Positions 1 to 5,353 of a DNA stretch of 9,870 nucleotides are shown here, in pieces. The notes below the pieces were generated by a model. That model saw only the letters and a list, made by a program, of their open reading frames with translations. It made no database searches and was not told the origin of the DNA. Position 1 is the stretch's first letter, and each line of letters opens with the position of its first letter. The translations under genes and the position numbers were made by a program. This stretch comes from Candidatus Woesearchaeota archaeon (GTDB taxonomy: Archaea; Nanobdellota; Nanobdellia; Woesearchaeales; UBA525), in assembly GCA_013331575.1 (NCBI GenBank), contig DUGD01000076.1, forward strand, positions 3,426 to 13,295, in the 5' to 3' direction.

Positions 1-264
1 GCCGGCATGCCGATACGCGACGCGCGCGTCCACAAGCCGCATAGCGAACTCACCTGTATCCTGACGATCGAGGCGCAGTTCGGCAAGATCGATGTCTTCG
101 CGCACGCGTTCAACCGAAAGTTCATCATCGATGATATCAAGGCGACGCTTCCCGCGGCGCGCGAGCTCGGTCTCCCCATGCTCATCCTCTCCGCGGACCC
201 CATCCCTTCGAAGATAACATCCGCATTCAAGGGCATGCCGAATATCTTGTTCAAGACGCTGTGA
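1..264 (+). CDS. 3' part of an unrecognised gene, truncated by window edge
   Basis: The reading frame is open from base 1 to a TGA at 262-264, so the gene most likely begins upstream of the window; the ATG at base 7 need not be the real start. The visible 87 residues look like a compact alpha/beta domain. A short hydrophobic strand (LTCILTIEAQFG) is followed by a basic patch, an amphipathic helix, and a second strand ending LPMLILSADP. No signal peptide, membrane segment or catalytic motif is recognisable, and the family is not recognised. It ends just before the TATA-like box of the next gene, so the two are probably separate transcription units. Confidence that it is coding comes from codon structure and the clean stop, not from homology. 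Confidence 0.6.
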   Translation, partial: AGMPIRDARVHKPHSELTCILTIEAQFGKIDVFAHAFNRKFIIDDIKATLPAARELGLPMLILSADPIPSKITSAFKGMPNILFKTL

Positions 265-267
265 GTG

Positions 268-276
268 TTTATATTA
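268..276 (+). promoter_or_regulatory. TATA box for the metalloprotease-like gene
   Basis: TTTATATTA sits with its centre about 26 bases before the ATG at 298. That is the archaeal TATA-to-transcription-start distance, so the mRNA probably begins at or next to the start codon (leaderless). The AGGTGA at 292-297 abuts the ATG with no spacer and is unlikely to act as a ribosome binding site. Confidence 0.6.
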
Positions 277-297
277 GGATGCTGATTCTCTAGGTGA

Positions 298-879
298 ATG
301 AACTCTTGGGGTTTGTATATTCGGGAGAATATTCCTGTGTTACAACCTCTTGTGGAGCAAAAACTCGACGTATCGTTAGGGGTTATAGATGTCAAACCAT
401 TCCCTTGTTGTATCGATGAGATACTTGACAAGATGCGATTGCGTAGCTCGACATCGCCATTGCACTACTTCTGGATGAAATACGCGATAGGATTGCCCGT
501 CGCCTATCTCGTCGAGTTCACTGCTGCCACGGCAAAGGCGGGCGCAGCAACGGTGTATTACAGCAGACATCCTGCATGGTCGCTGCAACCCGAGCCGTTC
601 AAACGAGAGACGGTGTTGCATGAGTTGGCTCACATCGGACACCGGCGTATCGTGGGTGGTGATACAGGCCGGTACCCTGAGTATGTCGTCGAAGGATTCG
701 CCGATCTTGTTGCGATTGCGATAGAGAGCGATGCTGGTCGTCACTATGTACGACCGTCTTATGATTACGCTCACTATCGCCGATTCATGCAAGACCTCGC
801 GTCAAAAGAGATAACTGCATTCCCTCAGATGTTGAATTATCTACGTAGCATCCCAAAGCATAAAAATCGACCTCGATAA
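298..879 (+). CDS. small HExxH zinc-metalloprotease-like protein
   Basis: This 193-residue protein carries HELAH at residues 108-112, followed after 19 residues by a glutamate in VEGFADL (E132). This is the gluzincin arrangement in which two histidines and a downstream glutamate bind zinc and the first glutamate activates water. An aromatic, hydrophobic stretch around residues 57-76 precedes the motif, and the C-terminus is basic. There is no clear signal peptide, so it may act in the cytoplasm or be loosely membrane-associated. The length suits a single-domain minimal gluzincin; the substrate cannot be inferred. The ATG at 298 is chosen because a TATA-like box lies 26 bases upstream; the next in-frame methionine is far inside (residue 46). 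FEN1 follows 9 bases after the stop, but shared function is not implied. The metal-site call is strong as a motif; proteolytic activity is inference. Confidence 0.8.
   Translation: MNSWGLYIRENIPVLQPLVEQKLDVSLGVIDVKPFPCCIDEILDKMRLRSSTSPLHYFWMKYAIGLPVAYLVEFTAATAKAGAATVYYSRHPAWSLQPEPFKRETVLHELAHIGHRRIVGGDTGRYPEYVVEGFADLVAIAIESDAGRHYVRPSYDYAHYRRFMQDLASKEITAFPQMLNYLRSIPKHKNRPR
861..867 (+). promoter_or_regulatory. possible TATA-like element for FEN1
   Basis: TAAAAAT, preceded by CCCAAAGCA, lies inside the end of the upstream gene. Its centre is about 25 bases before the FEN1 ATG at 889, and no GGTGA-type site precedes that ATG. This fits a leaderless FEN1 transcript from an internal promoter, but the box is a weak match and co-transcription remains possible. 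Confidence 0.3.
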
Positions 880-888
880 CGCGGATAT

Positions 889-1920
889 ATGGGAGTCGCT
901 ATCACTGAACTCGTGCCGACAGACGAGATAAAACTCGACGACTTACGCGGCAAGACGCTGGCGGTTGACGGCTACAACGTACTGTACCAGTTCATAACGA
1001 CTATCCGCGGACCCGACGGTTCTCCGTTATCCGATTCGCACGGAAACGTGACGAGCCACCTCACAGGCCTCTTCTCGCGTTGCACCAACTTGATGTCGAA
1101 GGGGATACGTTTCATCTTCGTCTTCGACGGAAAGGTGCCTGATCTCAAGCGCGCGGAGATTGACCGCCGGCGGGCGCTGAAGTCGGAAGCGGCGGCGAAA
1201 TTCGAGGACGCGAAGGAATCGAAGGATGAAGCGGGTATGAAGAAGTACGCCGGCCGCACCGCGGTGCTCACGCGCGATATGGTCGCACAGGCCAAAGAAC
1301 TCCTTGATGCGCTCGGCATTCCTTGGCTGGATGCGCCGTCTGAAGGCGAAGCGCAGGCCGCGGCGCTTGTCAAGCAGGGGCACGCGTGGGCCGTTGTATC
1401 CCAGGATGCCGACGCGCTCCTCTATGAAGCGCCGCGCGTGCTCAAGAACCTCGCGGTGACGGGGAGGCGCAAGCAGCCCGGCAAGATGGCGTACAACGCG
1501 GTGGAGCCGGAGCTTATCGAGCACAAGAAGGTCCTCAACGAGCTGAATTTCGATATCGCGCAGCTGCGCGCTCTCGCGCTTCTCGTCGGGACCGATTACA
1601 ACATCGGCGGCGTCAAAGGCATCGGTCCGAAGAAGGGCTTGAAGCTCGTGCAGGAGCACGACCATGATTTCGATGCGCTCTTCGCCGCCGTGAATTGGGA
1701 CGCGCACTGCTCCATTCCGTGGCGGGATATCCTCGCGGTCTTCGAGACCATGCCGGTGGTCGATCCCGGCACGGTGCGCGCAGGCAGGATCGATGAATCG
1801 AGAGTCTACGAGATACTTGTCGAGAAACACGATTTCTCCCGTGAGCGTGTGCAGATGTCGCTTGAGCGATTGCAAAAAGAGCAGGCCAACACCCAGAAAG
1901 GACTAGGCGATTGGTTCTGA
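889..1920 (+). CDS. fen: flap endonuclease 1 (FEN1)
   Basis: This structure-specific nuclease removes 5' flaps during Okazaki fragment maturation and base excision repair, working with the sliding clamp PCNA. The 343-residue length is normal for archaeal FEN1. The N-terminal nuclease region shows D27 (AVDGYN) and D80 (FVFDGKVPD). The internal nuclease region shows E152 and E154 (SEGEAQA), D173 and D175 (SQDADALLY) and D236 (GTDYN), so the full set of metal-binding acids is present. GGVKGIGPKKGLKL, around residues 240-253, is the helix-hairpin-helix DNA-binding loop. The last eight residues, QKGLGDWF, form a canonical PIP box for PCNA. The start is a clean ATG giving MGV and the conserved N-terminus, with no Shine-Dalgarno sequence visible. 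Nothing is missing or truncated, and the gene is almost certainly functional. It is the strongest evidence in the window that the host is an archaeon. Confidence 0.98.
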   Translation: MGVAITELVPTDEIKLDDLRGKTLAVDGYNVLYQFITTIRGPDGSPLSDSHGNVTSHLTGLFSRCTNLMSKGIRFIFVFDGKVPDLKRAEIDRRRALKSEAAAKFEDAKESKDEAGMKKYAGRTAVLTRDMVAQAKELLDALGIPWLDAPSEGEAQAAALVKQGHAWAVVSQDADALLYEAPRVLKNLAVTGRRKQPGKMAYNAVEPELIEHKKVLNELNFDIAQLRALALLVGTDYNIGGVKGIGPKKGLKLVQEHDHDFDALFAAVNWDAHCSIPWRDILAVFETMPVVDPGTVRAGRIDESRVYEILVEKHDFSRERVQMSLERLQKEQANTQKGLGDWF

Positions 1921-1968
1921 TCAATGGACTGTTCCGGTTGATTCTTGACTCCTCTCGCGGGATAACAC

Positions 1969-1977
1969 TATTTAAAT
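1969..1977 (+). promoter_or_regulatory. TATA box placing the start of the next gene at 2000
   Basis: TATTTAAAT is centred 27 bases upstream of the ATG at 2000, as expected for a leaderless message. It lies only a few bases before the in-frame GTG at 1979, which would therefore be outside the transcript. Confidence 0.6.
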
Positions 1978-1999
1978 CGTGGCGAGTTCCCTCTCTTGT

Positions 2000-2656
2000 A
2001 TGGCGTCGGATAATGAGACTTTGGAGCAGATGCTCAAGCGCATAGGCGCGTGGAGTATGTGCTCGGCGGAATCGGCATCTGGTTCGCCTTCTGAATCGTA
2101 TTCTGTGCAACGGCAGCGAATTGTCGCGTTGCCATCGAACAAACACTCTCGTCCGGTACACGTCAGCGTGCCGAATGGCGCGACGCCGATATCGCTCCAG
2201 TTCACGCCTCCAGCGAACGTAGCCGATCTCGTCATGAGAGTCCCAGGTATATCGAACACATGGCAACGGACCCACTTCGCGGGCGATGATGGTGATGATC
2301 CGAGCTATCGTTTCACGACAGCGAACCCTCCGGGCGTCATAAGGGTGCACGGGAATCGGTATGCCGATCATCCTGCTTTCATGCGCGTGATGTCCTATCT
2401 CCAGCTTCCCTATGCTCCTGACTCAGTCATTGAATTCATAGGGTACAAAGAGGATCCTTCGGCAGTCGTATCGTCAGTGATATCGTCGGTACGCGGTATC
2501 GCCGCAGGCCGGAAAAGCGCGTACATACTGATGGCACAGGAGCGTGCGGGAAAATACATCGCGCTCGACATCGCGGATGCATTGCTTTACTCAGTGAAGA
2601 AAACGCCGAAAGCGGCATGCGAAGAGATGACTTCCTTGATGCGTCGTTTCTCATGA
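2000..2656 (+). CDS. unrecognised 218-residue protein
   Basis: The family is not recognised. The protein seems soluble: no signal peptide or membrane segment is visible. The first 40 residues are polar and serine-rich (about residues 22-35), suggesting a flexible tail after a short amphipathic helix (ETLEQMLKRIG). The middle (41-150) is rich in V, P and aromatic residues and looks beta-rich, including an acidic turn (AGDDGDD, 94-100). The C-terminal third (residues 150-218) looks helical and ends in a basic segment (LMRRFS). The frame also opens at a GTG at 1979, but a TATA-like element at 1969-1977 fits a leaderless start at the ATG at 2000 much better. An 11-base sequence, GTTTCTCATGA, is repeated over the stop codon (2646-2656 and 2660-2670). 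The gene has its own promoter and no close partner. Confidence 0.75.
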   Translation: MASDNETLEQMLKRIGAWSMCSAESASGSPSESYSVQRQRIVALPSNKHSRPVHVSVPNGATPISLQFTPPANVADLVMRVPGISNTWQRTHFAGDDGDDPSYRFTTANPPGVIRVHGNRYADHPAFMRVMSYLQLPYAPDSVIEFIGYKEDPSAVVSSVISSVRGIAAGRKSAYILMAQERAGKYIALDIADALLYSVKKTPKAACEEMTSLMRRFS

Positions 2657-2723
2657 ACTGTTTCTCATGAGTCACTACGTTGGATGCGTCGTAATTATCT
2701 GATCGATTCTTCATTACATGAGT

Positions 2724-2894
2724 GATACCTCGTGCTTTAGCTCGAGGAGGACTGCCTTGGAGTAGATGGCGAGCCGCGAGTGTGGCGTAAGCCACCTTGC
2801 GAGCGGCGAGACAATTTCGCGTAGCGCGGCGAATGCTCCGCAGTCCTCGAGCTTTACGAGGAGATACCCCACCCTTTAGGGCGGGGAGGATTCA
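2724..2894 (+). mobile_element. hairpin array resembling an IS200/IS605 right end or omegaRNA, without tnpB
   Basis: Two 28-base units, 2724-2751 and 2863-2890, share the same plan: GATACC, five variable bases, CTTTAG, five variable bases, GGAGGA. The variable blocks change together (TCGTG with CTCGA; CCACC with GGCGG), so both fold into hairpins while differing in sequence. A third related hairpin lies at 2845-2861 (CCTCG, loop AGCTTTA, CGAGG). Between them, 2776-2800 forms GCGAG/CTTGC plus GTGGC/GCCAC around a GTAA tetraloop, and 2826-2841 forms GCGG/CCGC. The segment 2840-2862 could alternatively pair with unit 1. From memory, a GC-rich stem with a CTTTAG loop followed by GGAGGAT is typical of right ends downstream of IS1341-type tnpB genes. 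No tnpB or tnpA reading frame is present, so this would be a remnant, a non-autonomous copy, or a retained guide-RNA scaffold. Confidence 0.5.
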
Positions 2895-2937
2895 TTCTAG
2901 CAATCGACTAACGATAGTATGCGTCAGTAACCGTTAG

Positions 2938-3059
2938 CTGATGGACGCCTTGGCGCATACTCCGAGGGCGCCGTGTCGGGTCCGGCTCGTTGGCCGGGGG
3001 ACCCGACGGCAACACGGCGCCCGAGACCGAACCGAGAGTATGTCCGCCGCGTCTATCGG
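2938..3059. ncRNA. rod-shaped 122-base hairpin, candidate structured RNA
   Basis: One long interrupted stem can be traced from outside in. Bases 2938-2948 pair with 3049-3059 (11 pairs including two G-U), 2952-2955 with 3045-3048, 2956-2962 with 3036-3042 (7 pairs), 2966-2976 with 3012-3022 (11 perfect pairs), 2977-2983 with 2999-3005 (7 perfect pairs), and 2984-2986 with 2993-2995. Lopsided loops interrupt it, including a 13-base 3' strand containing ACCGA twice (3026-3030, 3031-3035). A second fold competes: AGTATGCG (2916-2923) can pair with CGCATACT (2954-2961). No open frame here is convincing. It lacks the tetraloop signature of SRP RNA helix 8 and the conserved core of RNase P RNA. The strand is unknown because both strands fold; the family is not recognised. 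Confidence 0.5.
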
Positions 3060-3148
3060 ACAGAATGTGCTGAACAATAATAGTAGAGGTGTTGTTGGTG
3101 TGGGGTGTCGTTTTTACGGCTTTGAGGCGAATTACTAGTTTGTATTCG

Positions 3149-3292
3149 TTGTGGCGGCGCATATGTGACGCAGTCCAGGTACGACGCGAGGGAACGAAGC
3201 GTTCCCTGCGCCAGTATTCGCATTCCTGCGAATACTCGGCGCTCGAGGGCTGCTGCCAATCTCGAGCGTCTGAATCTGCGCCAAGGCCACAA
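3149..3292. ncRNA. three-hairpin domain closed by a 13-bp stem, candidate structured RNA
   Basis: Bases 3149-3161 (TTGTGGCGGCGCA) pair with 3277-3292, leaving only AAG (3283-3285) bulged. Inside are three consecutive hairpins. The first is 3189-3196 with 3200-3207, an 8-bp stem with AAG loop, extended by 3185-3187 with 3208-3210. The second is 3213-3222 with 3227-3236, a perfect 10-bp stem with TTCC loop. The third is 3240-3247 with 3261-3268, a perfect 8-bp stem topped by GGC/GCC around TGCT. This cloverleaf-like plan, with nearly every base accounted for, is typical of a structured RNA gene. It is not a tRNA (no TTC arm or CCA-type acceptor), and no protein frame explains it. It might join the rod at 2938-3059 into one RNA of roughly 360-380 bases. 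Strand, ends and promoter are not clear. Confidence 0.5.
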
Positions 3293-3326
3293 CAAGCTCT
3301 CTATTACCTCAGAACCCCTCTTCATC

Positions 3327-3668
3327 TCATCTTCTTGTATGCGCGATCGTCATGCATACTCCGCCTGCCAGGATGTGCGCTATGTTGTCTGCAATCCCCA
3401 TCCCCCAGAAGTCGCCCGCTATCATGCTAAGGAACGCGACAAAGATGAGTGCCATGCCTAGAACGCGGTTGTGCACTCTCGCAGCACGATGCGTACCCCA
3501 CACTCCTATCACGATGGCTATGGCACCGATGATGAGCCGGAACGTGTTAAGCATCGTCGATGTGCTGGGCACCGATACTAGTCCTTGGACGAGGAATCCA
3601 ATAATGCCGCCGAGCGTGAAGAACAACCCTGCTATCGTAGCGGTGAGATTCTGCGCGTTCCGTTCCAT
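3327..3668 (-). CDS. small four-helix membrane protein, DUF4383-like
   Basis: This 113-residue, very hydrophobic protein has four predicted membrane helices at about residues 10-30, 43-58, 68-86 and 93-109. Short loops join them, with HRAARVHNR between helices 2 and 3 and a positive end, AHTRR. The plan, including the final NIAHILAGG helix, resembles DUF4383 membrane proteins, whose function is unknown. The frame stays open upstream and could be read from further out, but that part is low-complexity polar sequence overlapping the neighbouring gene in antisense. The ATG at 3666-3668 is preferred because ATTTAATAAT, read on this strand, lies about 27 bases upstream, consistent with a leaderless start. 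It is divergent from the acetyltransferase and seems to share its TATA element. The membrane call is firm; the family assignment is moderate. Confidence 0.7.
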   Translation of the reverse strand: MERNAQNLTATIAGLFFTLGGIIGFLVQGLVSVPSTSTMLNTFRLIIGAIAIVIGVWGTHRAARVHNRVLGMALIFVAFLSMIAGDFWGMGIADNIAHILAGGVCMTIAHTRR

Positions 3669-3690
3669 GATGATGCGTTGTCGGCACCGG

Positions 3691-3701
3691 ATTATTAAAT
3701 T
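3691..3701. promoter_or_regulatory. shared bidirectional TATA element
   Basis: ATTATTAAATT lies midway between the divergent start codons at 3668 (minus) and 3721 (plus). The starts are about 52 bases apart, so the same AT-rich core is about 25-27 bases from each and can serve both as a leaderless promoter. No other TATA-like sequence is seen between the genes, and neither gene has a GGTGA site. Confidence 0.55.
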
Positions 3702-3720
3702 GTTCCGCATTCCCATCAGT

Positions 3721-4197
3721 ATGGATTGTGTGTCATCAGGGGATCTCATAGAACGATTGTGCGGAGTGCCGTACTCATTCGATGTGCCCGCGGCAGTCGA
3801 TCGCATCGATTCTCTCGACGATCGTCGGTTCATACTGTCCCTCGGGAACAAAATCACTTGGGGTACGCGGCGATCGCTACGTGTGTCGCGCGAGTTCTGC
3901 GGGAGGCTTTGCGATCTTCCCTCGGGCGATGTCGGATTCGTGCAAGGCACGCTTTATCCATCTCACCCTCGCGCGTTCCATGTCGTATCCATCGGGGTGG
4001 AACCTGCGTACGAAGGACGGGGGTACGCGTCCAAGATGCTTGATTGGGTGGAAGAAGCGGCGCGAGCGTTGCGTATGCCTGAAATATCCGTTGAATCGGT
4101 CGGCGCTGATCGCCTCCGGACCGCACTATCGCATCGCGGGTATCATGATTTTTCAGTCAATAATTTCTGGCGTAAACGGCTGGTGTATGGCTCTTAA
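3721..4197 (+). CDS. GNAT-family N-acetyltransferase
   Basis: GNAT enzymes transfer the acetyl group of acetyl-CoA to an amine on a small molecule or protein. In this 158-residue protein the core is clear. VSIGVEPAYEGRGYASKMLD (residues 89-108) is motif A, the beta-4 strand plus the pyrophosphate-binding loop of RxxGxG/A type. It is followed by the helix EEAARALRM, the strand EISVESV (121-127), and the motif B-like segment LRTALSHRGYHDF. The N-terminal 80 residues are less conserved and probably set substrate choice; they give no clue to the acceptor. The start at 3721 is chosen because the upstream part of the open frame is antisense to the neighbouring membrane gene and a TATA element lies 25 bases upstream. 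It looks monocistronic; the PRC-barrel gene downstream has its own promoter. Confidence 0.85.
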   Translation: MDCVSSGDLIERLCGVPYSFDVPAAVDRIDSLDDRRFILSLGNKITWGTRRSLRVSREFCGRLCDLPSGDVGFVQGTLYPSHPRAFHVVSIGVEPAYEGRGYASKMLDWVEEAARALRMPEISVESVGADRLRTALSHRGYHDFSVNNFWRKRLVYGS

Positions 4198-4216
4198 ATG
4201 CCGTTTCTCCGTCGCC

Positions 4217-4261
4217 ACAAAGTTTATATACTATTCCGGCGTGGTGTTTTTCTGAAGGTGG
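4217..4261 (+). promoter_or_regulatory. promoter and ribosome binding site of the PRC-barrel gene
   Basis: ACAAAGTTTATATA (4217-4230) combines a purine-rich BRE-like flank with a strong TATA box. Transcription should start near 4252, giving a leader of about 16 bases that holds AAGGTGG (4255-4261) 6 bases before the ATG. The same 14 bases recur at 5354-5367. Confidence 0.75.
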
Positions 4262-4267
4262 TAATTC

Positions 4268-4564
4268 ATGGCAGTTCCTACACAAGCCGCAACGGCGAAA
4301 TTCGGTGAAGATGAGAAGAAGGTCTCGAAGAACATCCTTGGCAAGACGGTTGTCAGCAAGACTGGTAAGCGCTTCGGCGAGGTCGGCGACATCGTGTATG
4401 AGACGTCTTCGGGCGAGCTTATCCATATCGTCCTGCGTAATACCACTCCTTACGCTGACAAGATGGAGCTTGAGAAGTCCAAGGAGGGCGCTACGCTCAT
4501 CCCCTTCTCAGCAGTCATTGCGCTCGGCGATTTCGTCGTCGTGGCGGAAGAGGACATTGTCTGA
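4268..4564 (+). CDS. PRC-barrel domain protein
   Basis: This 98-residue protein has the PRC-barrel pattern from about residue 18. KNILGKTVVSKTGKRFGEVG is followed by DIVYETSSGELIHIVLRN (41-58) and the closing strand VIALGDFVVVAEEDIV. PRC barrels are small beta folds found in photosynthetic reaction centre H subunits, RimM and many stand-alone archaeal proteins; the role of the latter is mostly unknown, often proposed as an adaptor. The first 17 residues are a polar tail and there is no signal peptide, so it is probably cytoplasmic. It has the clearest promoter in the window together with a good ribosome binding site and a T-run terminator, which suggests a well-expressed single-gene unit. The assignment is firm; the partner is unknown. 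Confidence 0.9.
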   Translation: MAVPTQAATAKFGEDEKKVSKNILGKTVVSKTGKRFGEVGDIVYETSSGELIHIVLRNTTPYADKMELEKSKEGATLIPFSAVIALGDFVVVAEEDIV

Positions 4565-4579
4565 ATCTCAATTAATTTC

Positions 4580-4587
4580 TTTTTTTT
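4580..4587 (+). terminator. T-run terminator after the PRC-barrel gene
   Basis: Eight consecutive T bases begin 16 bases after the stop codon, within an AT-rich stretch and with no strong stem. This is the usual form of intrinsic archaeal termination. Confidence 0.6.
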
Positions 4588-4595
4588 GGTAGTAT

Positions 4596-4615
4596 TATTT
4601 TCTATATAGTAATTT
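4596..4615 (+). repeat. left copy of a 20-bp direct repeat flanking the toxin-antitoxin pair
   Basis: TATTTTCTATATAGTAATTT matches the copy at 5270-5289 at 19 of 20 positions. It lies between the PRC-barrel terminator and the antitoxin gene, so it could be an insertion footprint or a duplicated regulatory site. Confidence 0.6.
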
Positions 4616-4627
4616 TTTAGGAGGTTT

Positions 4628-4637
4628 TTTAATATTA
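4628..4637 (+). promoter_or_regulatory. TATA box of the antitoxin-toxin operon
   Basis: TTTAATATTA is centred about 24 bases before the antitoxin ATG at 4656, with purine-rich TTAGGAGG directly upstream as a possible BRE. The GGAGG at 4620-4624 is more than 30 bases from the start codon, too far to be its ribosome binding site, so a leaderless start is likely. Confidence 0.45.
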
Positions 4638-4655
4638 CTCATCTTACTTGTAAGA

Positions 4656-4937
4656 ATGTCGTCTACTACATCGTCAGAATTACAGCATTTGCGCACTGTG
4701 ACTATCACGGGAAAAGGGCAAGTTGTGATTCCACAAGAGATGCGCAAGAGCGCGTTCAAAGAGGGGAAGCGAGTCGTCATCATGGCGTTCGATGATCGCA
4801 TCGAGATCCGAGCGCTCGATGATGTCGCCGGATTTCTTGCGGAAAAAGGGCGGATAGCTCCTTTAATGAGTGCATCTTCCTCGCTAGCGAAACGATGGAA
4901 TACTCCGCAAGAAGACGAGGCCTGGAAACATTTGTGA
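4656..4937 (+). CDS. AbrB/MazE-type antitoxin
   Basis: This 93-residue protein shows a SpoVT-AbrB swapped-hairpin DNA-binding domain at about residues 14-53: TVTITGKGQVVIPQEMRK, the acidic-basic turn GKRVVIMAFDDRIEIRAL, then a linker helix. The C-terminal tail ends KRWNTPQEDEAWKHL, the kind of acidic and aromatic segment that in MazE-like antitoxins wraps around and neutralises the toxin. Antitoxins of this kind dimerise and repress their own operon, usually together with the toxin. The toxin begins inside the antitoxin stop codon (GTGA overlap), giving tight translational coupling and matched production. The start is an ATG with a TATA-like box about 24 bases upstream. The call is firm from the domain pattern plus the neighbour. 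Confidence 0.9.
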   Translation: MSSTTSSELQHLRTVTITGKGQVVIPQEMRKSAFKEGKRVVIMAFDDRIEIRALDDVAGFLAEKGRIAPLMSASSSLAKRWNTPQEDEAWKHL

Positions 4938-5257
4938 GCGGCGATGTCGTCGTTCTTGACTTTCCATTCTCTGATTTTCAGCACGCGAAGCGGCGGCCCG
5001 CTCTTGTGTTGCATGTTTTTCGCACTGATGTGTTTATCGCCCAGATAACGAGCCGCGCGTATCGAGATGAGTATAGCGTTCCGCTCGATTCTCAAGATTT
5101 TCTTGAAGGTGGTCTGCAACTGTCGAGTCTTATCCGCGCTGACTTTCTCATCACTTGCGCGCAATCGCTCGTCCTGTACAAAGTCGGTCGTGTGCATGAC
5201 AAGAAATTGTGCGAAGTTATCAACGTTACCTGCGCGATGCTGCGTGGCGAAGCGTAA
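4934..5257 (+). CDS. PemK/MazF-family toxin, probable endoribonuclease
   Basis: This 107-residue protein fits the PemK/MazF fold end to end. MSGDVVVLDFPFSD (1-14), KRRPALVL (19-26), FIAQITSR (34-41), the EGGLQLSSLIRADFL segment (58-72) and LYKVGRV (81-87) are the family landmarks. MazF toxins cleave RNA at short sequences and arrest growth until the antitoxin rebinds. The frame is also open from an ATG at 4895, but the family N-terminus starts exactly at the GTG at 4934, which overlaps the antitoxin TGA by four bases. The longer version would add residues lying antiparallel to nothing known in the family. No key segment is missing, so it should be active. The near-identical repeats either side suggest the pair was acquired or moved as a unit, which is inference. 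Confidence 0.88.
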   Translation: MSGDVVVLDFPFSDFQHAKRRPALVLHVFRTDVFIAQITSRAYRDEYSVPLDSQDFLEGGLQLSSLIRADFLITCAQSLVLYKVGRVHDKKLCEVINVTCAMLRGEA

Positions 5258-5269
5258 TATGTTGCGCTA

Positions 5270-5289
5270 TATTTTCTATATAGTTATTT
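5270..5289 (+). repeat. right copy of the 20-bp direct repeat flanking the toxin-antitoxin pair
   Basis: TATTTTCTATATAGTTATTT lies 13 bases after the toxin stop and differs from 4596-4615 at one base. Copies start 674 bases apart and enclose exactly the antitoxin and toxin genes. Confidence 0.6.
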
Positions 5290-5353
5290 ACTATTTGTCA
5301 GAGTAGTTATTGACGAGGTTGGTTGCACACCACTATTCAGTGACTATAGAATG

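Noticed and set aside
972..1875. Long antisense frames opposite FEN1 (133 and 282 codons)
   Set aside because: They lie wholly inside a well-supported gene and are Arg/Ser-rich, as expected for the complement of a GC-rich coding region.
2724..2894. CRISPR array
   Set aside because: There are only two full units 139 bases apart with differing stem bases and no regular spacers; the pattern is of related hairpins, not of identical direct repeats.
2900..3300. SRP RNA, RNase P RNA, 5S rRNA or tRNA in the structured region
   Set aside because: The GGAAG-AGCAG element of SRP helix 8, the GGAAAGTCC core of RNase P and a T-arm GTTCRA were looked for on the forward strand (and partly on the reverse) and not found. 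The ACAGAATGTGCTGAAC at 3060-3075 only loosely recalls the RNase P 3' core and has no matching 5' strand.
2908..3461. Several overlapping reading frames of 65-113 codons on both strands
   Set aside because: They run through the near-perfect hairpins, have odd composition and no start signals, and overlap one another, so they are by-products of the structured sequence.
3352..3720. N-terminal extension of the acetyltransferase frame
   Set aside because: This part is antisense to the four-helix membrane gene, and the TATA element at 3691-3701 would lie inside it. The GNAT protein starts naturally at 3721.
3669..3950. N-terminal extension of the minus-strand membrane protein
   Set aside because: It is polar, Arg/Ser-rich and antisense to the acetyltransferase; the TATA element supports the ATG at 3668.
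4895..4933. Upstream ATG for the toxin
   Set aside because: It adds 13 residues not typical of the PemK/MazF family, whereas the GTG at 4934 gives the family N-terminus and a coupled overlap with the antitoxin stop.
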